Shown piece after piece: positions 46,075 to 56,999 of a DNA stretch of 64,000 nucleotides. Under the pieces are notes generated by a model that had not been told where the DNA came from, did no database searches, and was given only the letters and a program-made list of their open reading frames with translations. How positions within the stretch are numbered: the first letter of the stretch is position 1; the number at the start of each line of letters is the position of its first letter. Both the position numbers and the translations under genes were made by a program. The stretch is from Wyeomyia smithii (Eukaryota > Arthropoda > Insecta > Diptera > Culicidae), in the NCBI RefSeq assembly GCF_029784165.1, contig NC_073696.1:260320494-260384493 (forward strand). Reading direction: 5' to 3'.

Positions 46075-46640
46075 GTAAGAAATAGCGAAATAAAAGAAAT
46101 GACTCTTAATTTCGAACAATTCAATCACGAGCGATACCGGGAACATTCAAATGGTACGATACCACTTTTAAATTATATTGTGGCCACATATATTGATCAA
46201 AGCAGGTATAGTTTTAAATAGCCTTTGAATTTCTTTTTTTCCATAACTTTTGAACCACATATCAAATTGTTATGAAGTTTGTTATTTATAAGTTTGAGAG
46301 ATGACTCGTTCGTATGACACTAGTTATGTTCAAATAAGTAATGTAATCTTTGAGATAATAGACTTTCGTTGTTTTATTAACAATTTAATACATAACGGTT
46401 GCTTAGTTCGATTATAATCAAATGAAATGGGAACGTATAGGGCAGCCAAACTTTGAAACCACGTGTTAAAGCACGTGTTAAATCACACAAACACACACAC
46501 ATACATACAGAAAATGCTCAGCTCGTCGAACTGAGTCGAGTGATATATGCCATTCAGCCCTTTGGAGCACTTTAATTCTTTCGGTTTTGCAAGTGATTGC
46601 TATACCTTTCTAAGAGAATGGCAAAAAGTTAAAAAAATTA
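46075..46640 (+). repeat. composite dispersed repeat, copy 1
   Basis: Starts with gaaatagcgaaataaaagaa and caatcacgagcgataccggg, includes acttttgaaccacatatcaa, and ends in a CA tract plus the tail acagaaaatgctcagctcgt..tatacctttctaagagaatg. The same head recurs at 46668 and the same tail at 48632, so the ordered structure head, body, CA tract, tail defines a family. Termini and transposition mode are not clear. Confidence 0.7.
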
Positions 46641-47790
46641 TTAATTAGGAGTAAAATATTCGTGCTGAAGAAATAGCGAAATGAAAGAAATGACTTTGAA
46701 TTTCGTACACTTCAATCACGAGCAATACCGGGAACGTACGAATAGCACAATACCAAATTTAAATTTTGTTGATGACATATGTTTTGATCAAAGCAGTTAC
46801 AGTTTTAAATAGTCTTTGAATTTCGTTTCTTTTCATAACTTTTGAGCCACATATCAAATTGCTATGAAATGTTTTACTTGTGAGTTTGAGAGACAACCCG
46901 GGGGAACCTATAGGAAAGCCAAACTTTTCATTTGACACTAAGATTGTTGAATTTAGTCCACCCATTCTTGAGAAAACGAGTGAATTTGAAAAGTCACCGG
47001 AACATGTTTCTTTTCACAATTTTTGAACCACGTGTTCAATCACTATAAAATTCATCAATAAATCTTTAACTAGCCCGTTCATTTGATACCAATATTGCTC
47101 AAATCGGTTGTGTAGTTTCTGAGATAATGAAGTTTCGTGATTTTCATATTTTGATACATTACAGACAAAGTAAGAGACCGATTACATTGAAATTCAACAG
47201 GGTGTTATGAGGCAGCTAGACCTTTCATTTGACACTAATTCCGTGGAAATCGGTTCAGCCATCTCTGAGAAAAGTGAGTGAGTTTAAGTAGTCTTCGGAA
47301 TATGTTTCTTTTCAAAGCTGGATTTAACATTTTCAAACATAACAGGCAAAGTAATAGTCCAATTGCAGAAAAAATCAATAGGGTCTTATGGGGTAACTAG
47401 ACCTTTCAAATGACACTGATTTTGTGGAAATCGGTACAGCCATCTCTGAGAAACATGAGTGAGATTAAACACTCTCCAGAACACGTTTCTTTGAATAACT
47501 TCTGAACCACACGTTCAATCTTCATGAAACTCAAAAGTTAAGGGTTTTTTGAGTAGCCCATTCATTTTAAATCAATTTTGTTAAAATCGGTTTAGTAGTT
47601 TCTGAGATAATGATGTTTCGTGTTTTTCACATTTTTAAACATAACCTCTAAACTAGAAATCCGATTGCAATGAAATTCAATTAGGTCTTATGGGGCAACT
47701 AGACCTCTCATTTGCAATTAATTTCATGACGATCGGTTCAGCCATCTCTGAGAAAATCGAGTGAGATTGGGAGAGCGTTACACACATACA

Positions 47791-48603
47791 TTTTTTTTTT
47801 CCTGTTGGGTACATTTTCCACTGCGACCAGAGATTTGATCTTTTGTGGCGGGCCCCTATTTGATGTAAGCCTTATCAGGGTGTCGAACCACTATTAGGTT
47901 GAATGGTTTCCACTTGCTGAATATAGGCATCGTCCCAATAAGGTATTATTGAACGAATAAAGTTCACTGCCTTATTGGGAGAAGTCATCCAGATATCTAA
48001 TGGTTGTATTAAGTGTTTATCAAAGAATTGCTTCCTCTTTTGAGAGAGTGCTTCACAGTCACATAATAAATGTTCCGAGGATTCTTTATCTAGGTTACAA
48101 AAGCGACAGGCATCATTTTGCAATTTACCTATCTGTTTAAAGTGATATTTACTTGGGCAGTGTCCCGTTACAAGGCCACTGTAGGTACATAAGTCTTTTT
48201 TTGAGATACTGAGCAATCGCTGGGTTATTGTTTTTTGGGGTGCAATAAATTTTTTCGATTGTCGAGCTGAATTATTGTTTTTCCAAACGTTTTCTATCAT
48301 TGATTGTTCCCACTTCTTAAGTTCCATTTTGAGGGCACATTCTGAGATCCCACAAAACGGTTCTGGCCCTATGAACAACTGCATTGATCCATTTCTCGCC
48401 AACAGATCAGCTTTTTCATTCCCTTCAATGCCGCAATGCCCAGGTACCCAGAATAAGTTTACTTTACTATTTCTAGCCACCTGCTGTAGCAATTGAATAC
48501 AATACCATACTAATTTCAAAGAACAGGAAACGGATTTCAGTGCTTTTAGTGCAGCTTGACTATCCGAAAAAATGCATATATTTGTATGTCTATAGTTACG
48601 ATG
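47791..48603 (-). mobile_element. 5'-truncated RNase H-bearing LINE inserted in a CA tract
   Basis: On the minus strand the element ends gatcaaatctctggtcgcag, tggaaaatgtacccaacagg and a run of 10 A (plus-strand T-run 47791-47800). The cacacataca motif touches both junctions (47781-47790 and just after 48603), as expected for a duplication within the microsatellite. The 5' end is truncated in the middle of the RNase H domain. R1-clade families such as Mino and Waldo target AC-type microsatellites. Whether this is one of them is inference. Confidence 0.8.
47875..48603 (-). pseudogene. RNase H domain and zinc-finger tail of non-LTR ORF2
   Basis: The ORF of 255 codons opens with VCVCVC residues from the microsatellite; real LINE sequence starts about residue 14. 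ICIFSDSQAALKALK carries the third RNase H acidic residue (about D27), and WVPGHCGIEGNEKADLLA carries the conserved His (H69) and final Asp (D79). The first two acidic residues (TDGS and AE motifs) lie upstream of the truncation and are absent. A later CRFC..SSEHLLCDC segment (residues 179-196) is the C-terminal zinc-binding knuckle of R1/Loa/I-type elements. The remaining frame is intact to TAA but cannot act alone. Confidence 0.85.
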
Positions 48604-49089
48604 CACACACACACATACACACACACATACGCACACACACACACATACAGAAAATGCTCAGCTCGTCAAACTAAGTCGATTGATATACGAGATTCGACCC
48701 TTTGGATCACTTTTATACCTTTGGTTTTTCCAGTGATTGCTATACCTTTCTAGCAGAAAGGCAAAAAGGTAAACAGTAGCACGTGTTGGGGTTGTGAAGT
48801 AGATCTCGGTCAACGAGTAAATGCCATTTTGGACGGTATTCCGCATTGTTAACGACGCAGGAAGACATTTTCAGCCGTAAACTCTCATAACTTGTGAAAA
48901 ATTCTTGTAAAAATGTACCGAACATTGATTTTTGGACTCAAACCATCTCCGTACCTTTCTATATTCAATTGGCCTAGACATTCTCTCACAACCACCCAAA
49001 ACAATTCCAAGGTGAGCTTTGATTTCCTCTTAGTAGTTGAACGCAACACTGGCTTACGCTTGCTTTCCATCAATTGAGAAAATTTCTCA

Positions 49090-49795
49090 CGTCACACCTG
49101 AGGGCCTCAGGCTCAGATGTGGGCAATTATTGCGGTATAACAATCCAATCCGCTAATCCTAAGCTCTTCGAACGGCTAGTGTACTGTTCTCTTTATGAGG
49201 TAGTCGCTGAACGCATTTCCTACACAGAGGATTTAGAAAAAAGTAATTCGTATCCACAAATCGTTGCGTATTAATTTCACTGGTAACCGATTATATATCC
49301 AGAGGATTTCAAGTCGACTGTGTTTACAGAGATAATGATCAACCGAAAAGTGACTCCGGAATTGGCGATCCGCTCTACAACTGGTTGCAAACACATGCAA
49401 TAGAAATAGTTCAGTATGTAGAAATCAAGAAACACGTATTTGTCTCGGTAAATATAAACATCGGAGTACCTCAGGGAAGTCACTTAGGACCGCTGTTATT
49501 TGTGCACGTGATAAATATACTAATATACACTGATGATGTGAAAATTTCTTCAACCCATCAAAACAAACACCGATTGTATTAAATTACAACTAGACATGCA
49601 AAGTTTTGGATAATTCTACTCAGATAGTATCCTAAGCATAAACGAGGTTAAAAGTTCAGCTATGACATTTTGTCGTCAGATATTTCCTCTCCATTTGAAA
49701 TACAAAAACTTCCTATGGAACTGAACTACCTCGTAAAGAAGCAATCCGCGACCTAGGTGTTATAATTAACCGATCAGTTTCGTTTACTAACAATA
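49090..49795 (+). pseudogene. decayed CR1/Jockey-type reverse transcriptase
   Basis: Recognisable islands in shifting frames: SDVGNYCGITIQSANPKLFE, RLVYCSLYEVVAERIS, VPQGSHLGPLLF (the GxPQGxxLxPLLF motif), IYTDDVKI (the YADD catalytic site with Ala to Thr), KLQLDMQSFG, LSINEVKSSAMTFCR and DLGVIINRSVSFTNN. Many stops and frameshifts. Words agree closely with the LINE at 36469-39309, so both probably belong to one group. Confidence 0.82.
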
Positions 49796-49955
49796 TGGCA
49801 CAGTGGACAATTTGGACTGAAAATAGAGTTTTGCATACAATTTTGGATTTTTTTTAGCTTTATTCTCCATAGAGAACATGCTTTTTATAAAAAGGTCTAC
49901 ATTCAAATTTTATTTTGTAATATTATTTTCGGTGAAGTTGAAGACCGCTTGATTT

Positions 49956-50093
49956 CAATCCTCTAGTGCTTAAGCCCGCCTTTAGACGGGCTACACTAAA
50001 ACCACTATAAATCTTTAATAAATGCTTACTAAAATGTTCACAAAGATTTATAGTGATTTAACCGAAACCAGGGTTTGGGCTCCAGAGGGTTGA
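49956..50093. mobile_element. 138-bp foldback MITE, copy 2
   Basis: Left tcaatcctctagtgcttaag, cccgcctttag and ccactataaat; right arm atttatagtgattta, accagggtttggg, ctccagagggttga. Same family as 40018-40165, more diverged. Confidence 0.78.
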
Positions 50094-50289
50094 GCAACAT
50101 TGTAGAAATTTTTTCTGTATTTCTTGAAATGGCTAGTTTGGAGTAATTTTGCGCAGGGGGTCTTTAAACCAGTTTGATTGCTCTTTTTTTTTAATTCAAA
50201 CTTTTAGAGCTTGGGAAGATGCAACTTTCGTTCGTTAAACCTTCACGATATCTTTTACGGGTGAAGGGTTTTATCTAAAAATTATTAGA

Positions 50290-50640
50290 AAAATTAATTT
50301 TTTTGTGATGTTTAATGGGCTCTGGAGGTCAAAAAACTGAACACAATGCTGAACCAAACCATGCAAAATATTAAAAAGCAATCCCACAAAAATAAAAAAA
50401 TGAACGAAAAAATGTAGGAATCGAACAGAATTGAAAAAAGCGCAAAAAAGTGGGTTTGTAGCTTAAAAAAGTCATTTTTTCATAAATCACGTTTGGACAA
50501 CCTGAAAACGACCTTTTGGAAAGTCGAAATGTTCCACAAAAGTGCTATAAATAATATTATCTTTCAATTTAGGGCTGAGCACCTTGACTTTTTCAACATC
50601 GATTTTTTTTGGGACACCCTACTATTCAATTAATCGCACA
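50290..50640 (+). repeat. ~340-bp tandem unit, copy 1
   Basis: Shared order with 50880-51220: caatgggctctgg, catgcaaaatatt, aggaatcgaacaga, ttttttcataaatcacgttt, acaacctgaaaacga, tttcaatttagggctgagca and aacatcgattttttttg. About 75-80% alike by eye, offset about 590 bp. Confidence 0.85.
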
Positions 50641-50879
50641 AAAACGGCAGAATAAAACATTGTGAAATGGAGATATTGAGTTTTAGTGGCATTTTCGTGA
50701 AAATGCATAGTTTTCCATCACATGTAAAAACGCTAATATCTCAGCCCCCGATAAAATATCATGGATTTTTTTTCATGAACATTTTCGTCTTGAAGCTTTG
50801 TAATGAAAATTTCAATTTTTGATAATTTTTTTTTATTTGTGCTTTGAAGTGTTTTATTTGAAAAATATGGGGAAAATAA

Positions 50880-51220
50880 TTTTTCTGTGATGTTCAATGG
50901 GCTCTGGGAGTCAAATAACTGAATGTGATGCTGAAATGATCCATGCAAAATATTCAAAAACAAGCCCACAAAATTAAAAAATATATGGAAAAATTTAGGT
51001 ATCGAACAGATTTGGAAAAAGTGCAGTGCAAAAGTGGTTTTGTAGCAGGGAAAAATCATTTTTTCATTAATAACGTTTGGGCAACCTGAAAACAATTTTT
51101 TAGAATGTCGAAAATTTCTACAAAAATGCTATGAGTAACATCATCTTTCAATTTAGGGCTGAGCAGGAGCACCTTGACCTTTTCAGCATCGATTTTTTTG
51201 GAACAGCCTAATAGGTAGGC
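50880..51220 (+). repeat. ~340-bp tandem unit, copy 2
   Basis: Second, diverged copy of 50290-50640. It differs by an inserted gagcag near 51165 and several substitutions. The two copies end at similar gggacacccta / ggaacagccta words, which suggests a shared element terminus. Confidence 0.85.
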
Positions 51221-51245
51221 TAGCAACTTTGCAATAAAACACCTG

Positions 51246-51600
51246 TAGAGGAATTGTGGGTAAAATGAACAGGGGTGGTAAAATGGACAGCTGTTTAGAT
51301 GTTGACTATTACGTTGCAAAATAGTACAAATAAAACTGTTGGTGAAAGCATAAGTGTGTCACGAGTTATGGAACAACATTTTACTATCTGTAATGCGATA
51401 AGTAGTTTTCACGCCCGAGGTGCTCATTTTACCCGAACGTGTCCACTTTAACCCCAAAAAACTGGACTATATTTGAGTACTTTTTTTATCAACCATTAGT
51501 GGCTCAGTTAATGTGCGCTATCGACTCCTGGTTGTAGTGTTAAATTGTGGAGGAAATTGAGACGTAGCTTGGGGTGTCCATTTTATCACAACTTCCCCTA
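51246..51600. mobile_element. 355-bp MITE with TA at both ends
   Basis: The left end tagaggaattgtgggtaaaa then tgaaca is mirrored by the right end (complement taggggaagttgtgataaaa then tggaca). TA at both boundaries is consistent with Tc1/mariner-type target use. No coding capacity. Confidence 0.72.
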
Positions 51601-51604
51601 TCTC

Positions 51605-52250
51605 TTAAATTGTCTGATAAATAGTAACACTACCTGATGGATTCACGATTAGTTCATGTTTCTTTGCTCTACACAGAGAGACAAATGCCTATGTCTGGTT
51701 TGAATGATGTTTGACTTATACGTTAAAAAAGACATCGTTTTGTTTGTGGATATTTTCAGAATCCATAGATACCTGTTAGTAAATCAGTGTATTATTTTAA
51801 TGAAAGTCGTCAATAACTAGAGAAATATAAGAGATAAAAATTAACTCTCTTTGGTGAAATTGTGAATTTTGCTGAAACAAACAATATTGTACAACATCAA
51901 AATATTGTAGAAAAGTGCTAAAGCAACTTGTAGAAAAACACTATAAAAAGTTATATTGAAAACATGAATAGAAAACTCCACGAAAGTTCATTTAAACTGG
52001 CAGACAGAAATGTGGGGTATTCACAAAAAGTTGTTTCTTAATGTGCTACTACTTCGCTGAACAAAGAAAATTTTTTTTTACCGAAATAAAGAAAATATTT
52101 TCTCACTCCGAGGTGAGTTATTCATAAAACTTTAGTTTTATGAAGAATTGTGATAAGAACAATAATTTAAGAACAAAAAAAATTTCGACCTCGCTTTAGT
52201 CGCTATGGAAACAGTGTTCTAACTTTGAAATCATATGCGCATACACAGAA
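51605..52250. other. AT-rich spacer, no gene recognised
   Basis: No motif or structured repeat was found apart from A/T runs. Confidence 0.35.
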
Positions 52251-52255
52251 ACATA

Positions 52256-53048
52256 CACTCAGAATATTTTTCACGTTATAATTACCGGAAAAGTTATGTG
52301 AATATTTTCCACTGTCATTTTCACGTAGATTTTACGTGATTGTCATTTAAGTTTATCATGAACTGATGATATGATTTATCGTGTGAATCTTATTCAGCAG
52401 ACATATGCATTTCATGTGAGTTTCACGTAGAAATCAACTACCGGTAAAGTGACAAGCATTTGATTGTCTGATAGCTACCACGTGTTATGCAACGTGTAAT
52501 TTTCAATTGTGGTTTCCCAAATTTTTCCAAGTCCCATGTTTTTAGAAATTATCCAAATATGATGCTTGATAAGTTGCTCGGGCATGCAAAATCGCCAATT
52601 CGTAAATGAATTGACATACAAAATGACAAAATGATATTGCGACATTCGCCGGCGATAATTACTGTTAGCTGCAACTGTTTATGTTCAGGTAATTCCTTGC
52701 CATTTGAACTGAATCTGTGTAAATCTGTAAGCTCAAGACTCGAGGTCGGATTCTTATGGTTTTTCTAAAGCTCACTTATTGGTAAATCACCGAGAAATTC
52801 TTTTTTGTGTTCAAAGGCTCAATCAGGCAACAGCTTCGCCATTTTGATTTCTGTGGATTTTCACACGGAGAGTTAACGCGATACTTCATTCTGTTAGACG
52901 TTGCCAAGTTGACGTAGATGCTACGTGATAAAACCTAGTATGATTTTCACATAGATGTTATGTTTGTCACATAAATCATGCAAAATGACAGAAAATGAAC
53001 AAGTATAGGAAATTTCACGTAACAATAACGTGAAAAATATATTGAGTT
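52256..53048. mobile_element. 793-bp MITE with TA at both ends
   Basis: The left end CACTCAGAATATTTTTCACG, TTATAATTACC is mirrored by the right end (complement aactcaatatatttttcacg, ttattgttacg). Further inward, acgtgaa/ttcacgt words and tgtcattttc/gaaaatgacag occur in mirrored order. TA lies on both sides. Confidence 0.72.
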
Positions 53049-53229
53049 TAGAATAACGACGTTGCTTTATTATATTATCATTGTAAGACTACCTTCGGAC
53101 AATTTATTAGTTTTACCGTGCAATGTTGCTGTGAAACTGTGTTGAATTTTTGTGTAATGCGCAAAATTAGGCTTTAAAACAAATAATTTAAATATTATTA
53201 TTAAGCGTTTCGTCGATTGAGATCAAAAA

Positions 53230-55690
53230 TAGCTTGTGATTTAAACAATCCAATCCGATTTTTTACAAATCCAATCCAATCAAAAGTCTAATTTGATTCC
53301 AATTGAAATCCTGTCGAAAATCCAATTTATTTTTATTTGAAATCCTATCAAAAATCCAATAAAAATTACATTCGAAAATATAGTTCGAATTCAATTCAAG
53401 TCCAGTTACAACGAAATTTCAATCGAAAATTCAATCCAATTCCAATCCAAATCCAATTTAAATGTAATCCAAATGCAATCGAAATTCAAATCCAATTCCA
53501 ATCAAATTCCAACCCAATTCCAAACCAAATTTAAACGGAAATCCAATCCAGTTCTAATCCAATTCTAGTCCGAATCCAAACGAAAATCTAATCAAAAGTT
53601 CAATCAAAAATTCATTCGGAAATCCAATCAAAACTTCAATTAAAAATCTAATCCAATTGAAATCTAAAGTCAATTTAATTCCAATTCCAATTTCAATTTA
53701 ATTTTAATTCAGTTTCAGTCTAATTACAATTCAATTCCAATCCAGCTCCAATCCTATTCCAATCCATTTCTGATCGAAATTCCAATCAAATTCTAACCCA
53801 AATCCGATCGAATATGCGATAAAAATCCAATCAAAAATTCAATCAAAAATCCAATTCAAATCCTTTCCATCAATGCAATTTCAATTTAAGTCCAAGTGAA
53901 AATCTCAACGAAATTCTAAGTTAAATACAATCCAAATCCAATCAAAAGTCGAATCAAATTCAAATCCAGCTCCAATCTAATTCCAATTCTTTTCCAAATC
54001 CGATCGAAAACCCCAATTAAAGTTCAACCAAAAATCCGATCGAAAATGAAATCCAAATCCAATTTTAATTCATCCCAAATCTTATAGAAATCTAATCAAA
54101 TTATACATAATCCAAAACGTTCCTTGGTTGAAAAACCCAATCCTAATCCAATCTAAACCAGTTTAAATGCAATCCAATTCTAATCGAAAGCCAAACTCCA
54201 TTTAAATCCAATCCCATTCCTTTTCTTACCAAATTCCGAATCAATTACAATTCAATTCCTATTCAATTTCAATCCTATTACTATCATATTCCAAACCAAT
54301 TCCAATCCAATTCCAATCCAATTCCAATCCAATTTCAATCCAATTTCAATCCAATTCCAATCCAAACTCATTCAAAAATTCAATCAAAAATTTTTCGAAA
54401 ATTCAATCAAAACTTCTGTTCAAAATCGAATTCAATGATAATCCAAAAGCAATCCTAACGTCAATCATATTTAATTCCAAGTCCAAACAAAAATATTAAC
54501 AAAATCCAATCAAAAATTCAATCCAAATTCAATCTGAATTCAATTTTAATGAAATCCAGCCAGTCCAAAGCCGATCTAAATCCGCTACAAGTCCAAGCAA
54601 AATCCAACCCAAATACAATTCTAATCGATAATCTAATCCAAATCCAATCGAAAGTCGAATCAAATTCAAATCCAATCTAACTCCAATCCAATGCCATACT
54701 AATTTTAATCTAAATCCAATTCAATTTCAATTCCAATTCAAATCCAATCGAAAATCCAGACCAAGGCAAACCAGATCCATTTGAAAACCTCCAACTCAAT
54801 TACAATCCTTTTCCAATCCAATTCCAATCAAAATTCAATCCAAAATCCAATCCAATTATAATCCAAATCCAATCGTAAATCTAAACAAAAATTCAATCAA
54901 AAATCCAATCGAAAATTCATTCGAAAATCAAATCAAAAATTCAATCTTGGGTCGAATCCAGTTACAATCCAAAATTATTTTTTTTAATTCAACTCCAATC
55001 CCAAAGAGAATCTATACGAAATTTCAATTCAAAATTCAATCAAAATCTAATATTATTTAAATATAAATGCAATCCAAAACCAATTCAAATCCAAATCCAA
55101 TCCTATTCTAATCCAATTCCAATTCAATTCTTATCGAGGAGAGTTCAATTGTTTTTCAATCTATCTTTAGAACAGGACTGCAGCGTTGATTCATAAATCA
55201 TAGATTAGTATGAAACCTCAATTAGACTACCACAACATAATCCCATTTGTGAAAACAAGCGAAGCCGGGAAGGTACAATTGATTTTGGAAATATCGCCAA
55301 GGGGTACGTGGTCAAGAAAGGTTGAGAACCGCTGTTCTATTCCAATCCAATTCCAATCAAACTTCAATCTGAAATCCAGTCAGAAATTCGAATCGAAAAT
55401 ACAATCCAAATCTAATCTAAATCCGATCCAAATTCAACCGAAGATCGAATCCAATTCAAACCTTATTCCAACACTATTTCAATCCAGTTCCAATTCAAAT
55501 CCAATCAAACATCAATACAACTCCAATCCCATTCCAATTCTAACCCAAATTCGAACGAAAATCTAACTAAAAAATCAATCAAAATCCAATCGAAAATCCA
55601 ATCCAAATTCGATCGAGAATCCAGTCCAATTCCAAACTTAATCCAATTTGAATCCAATCCAAACCTTATCGTAATCCAATCAAATAATCC
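53230..55690. repeat. 2.4-kb degenerate aatcca/aattcc hexamer array
   Basis: Almost the whole interval is permutations of aatccaattccaatccaa with frequent gaaaa/caaaa variants, for example a clean run near 54295-54360. The plus strand is stop-poor, giving NPIPIQIQF-type ORFs that are not genes. A non-repeat interruption lies at about 55130-55335 and includes a hAT terminus. Confidence 0.95.
55296..55334 (-). mobile_element. hAT-superfamily terminal inverted repeat
   Basis: On the minus strand it reads CAGCGGTTCTCAACCTTTCT then TGACCACGTACCCCTTGGC. This is close to the widespread CAGTGGTTCTCAACC hAT terminus. The left partner might be a decayed cagcgttgattcataaatc at 55181, but no 8-bp duplication matches across the pair. 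Confidence 0.72.
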
Positions 55691-55739
55691 AAAACTTTTT
55701 ATGTTTCAAAATGTTTGTATCATTAAAAAAAAATAAATT

Positions 55740-56316
55740 GGTAAGATCTTTATCATCTTAGGCTTCAAATGGTGAGTCGACAACCTAGAAGGAGCGTCAA
55801 ACATAGCTCCGGCCCTCACAAGTTCCTATCTCACACCTCCATGCGTCATATGATTACACTAGATTGCCGTTTGAAACGTGGACACAAGTGTTTGGTCTTG
55901 TCTGGGCAATGTTGTCATTCGACAATAGCGGAGTAAGAAGGTGCGACGCAACCATTGGTGTGTAAACCCTACTCCGGCGATAGAGGAAATAATTCACCAA
56001 CCCGAGCGTCTGTTTACCAAGATGATGCGGCTCAAAATAGCGTCTGATCTTCATGTTAGGAGCGGCTGATCAACGTCCTGGTGTCAGCGTGGGACTCTAA
56101 GAAGCGCCAGCAAGAAGACCGAGATCGCGTAAGCTGAGAACACTCGGAAGTTCTACGAGAAGCTGAACAGCTCCCGTAAAGTCTTCGTATCGCAAGCCGA
56201 TATGTTCAGGAGCTTGGACGGCCATCTTCTTATGGACGAGTGTGGGGTTATCGAAAGGTGGAAGCAGCACTTCGATGAGCATCTAAACGGCGTTGCGGGG
56301 AACGGTGTTTCTAATA
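55740..56316 (+). pseudogene. RTE-clade ORF2 fragment between endonuclease and reverse transcriptase
   Basis: The clearest part reads RKFYEKLNSSRKVFVSQADM after repairing one frame, then FRSLDGHLLMDECGVIERWK and QHFDEHLNGVAGNGV. The order YEKVN..R and G.L..D..GV.ERW.QHFD..LNG is the linker upstream of the RTE reverse transcriptase. The preceding 55880-56090 has GC content like the fragment but only broken frames. The fragment is cut at 56320 by a MITE and no reverse transcriptase follows. Confidence 0.75.
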
Positions 56317-56320
56317 AGTC

Positions 56321-56990
56321 CACGGCGTGTATCCTAGAACAACTTTATTTAAAAAAAATGGGCATCGCCAGAATCTTCACCATTTGAAAATATAGCTTTT
56401 TACCTTTAATTTGGGACCCTCCAGAAAATCATCCATCGCGGGCTTTCGAATATTTTTTTTTTCATTAAAAAAGTATTCTGACAGCAAAGCGTCTAACTGC
56501 CGAGAGAAAAGTACGGTGCTTCAAATGAAAATAAAAATACAAGGACTTTCGAAGCGACATAGTGAAGGTTGTAAGTTAGTCGAGCGCAACTTTCGCTCAT
56601 ACTGGAAATTTTCCAAACACCCTAAAATTTGAAGTTATGGTCAAAATGCCGATATTTTTACCTCAGCGCATGAAAAGTATTTTTGATTAATTTGTTTTTC
56701 AACCGATTTTGAATGTTTTGGCCTTTTTCGAAAGGAGAAAAATAGAGTTACAACCTTCACTGTGTCACTTCAAAAGTTCTTGCTTTTTTATTTTTATTTG
56801 TAGCACTGTACTATCAGGCGCTTTGCTGTCAGAATACTTTTTCAAGAAAAAAAAAGTTGTTCAAAAGCCCGCGATAGATGATTTTCCGGAGGGTCTCAAA
56901 TGAAAGGTAAAAAGCTATATTTTCAAATGGTGAAGATTTTGGCGATGCCCATTTTTTTTAAAATAAAGTTGTTCTTTTCACACGCCGTGT
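56321..56990. mobile_element. 670-bp MITE with long inverted repeats, inserted in the RTE remnant
   Basis: Arms of more than 150 bp: left cacggcgtgtatcctagaac, aactttattt, aatgggcatcgcc, ttcaccatttgaaaatatag, then ccatcgcgggctttcg and attctgacagcaaagcg; the right side carries the complement in reverse order, ending gttcttttcacacgccgtgt at 56990. Short agtc repeats at 56317-56320 and 56991-56994 are a possible 4-bp target duplication. No transposase. Confidence 0.88.
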
Positions 56991-56999
56991 AGTCATTTT

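Larger units (their letters stand above)
46668..48775 (+). repeat. composite dispersed repeat, copy 2, split by a LINE
   Basis: Head gaaatagcgaaatgaaagaa at 46670 and cacgagcaataccgggaacg match copy 1. The body holds three to four degenerate iterations of a unit with tttgacactaattccgtgg, atcggttcagccatctctga and tagtttctgagataatga (landmarks near 46945, 47245, 47430, 47735). The CA tract is broken at 47790, resumes at 48604, and the tail acagaaaatgctcagctcgt..tatacctttctagcagaaag ends near 48775. Confidence 0.7.

Noticed and set aside
48885..49073. Minus-strand ORFs next to the decayed reverse transcriptase as part of the same LINE
   Set aside because: Opposite strand to the recognised RT islands and no LINE motif.
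53337..55566. Gln/Asn/Pro-rich ORFs on the plus strand
   Set aside because: They are translations of the aatcca-type array, which is poor in stops by composition.
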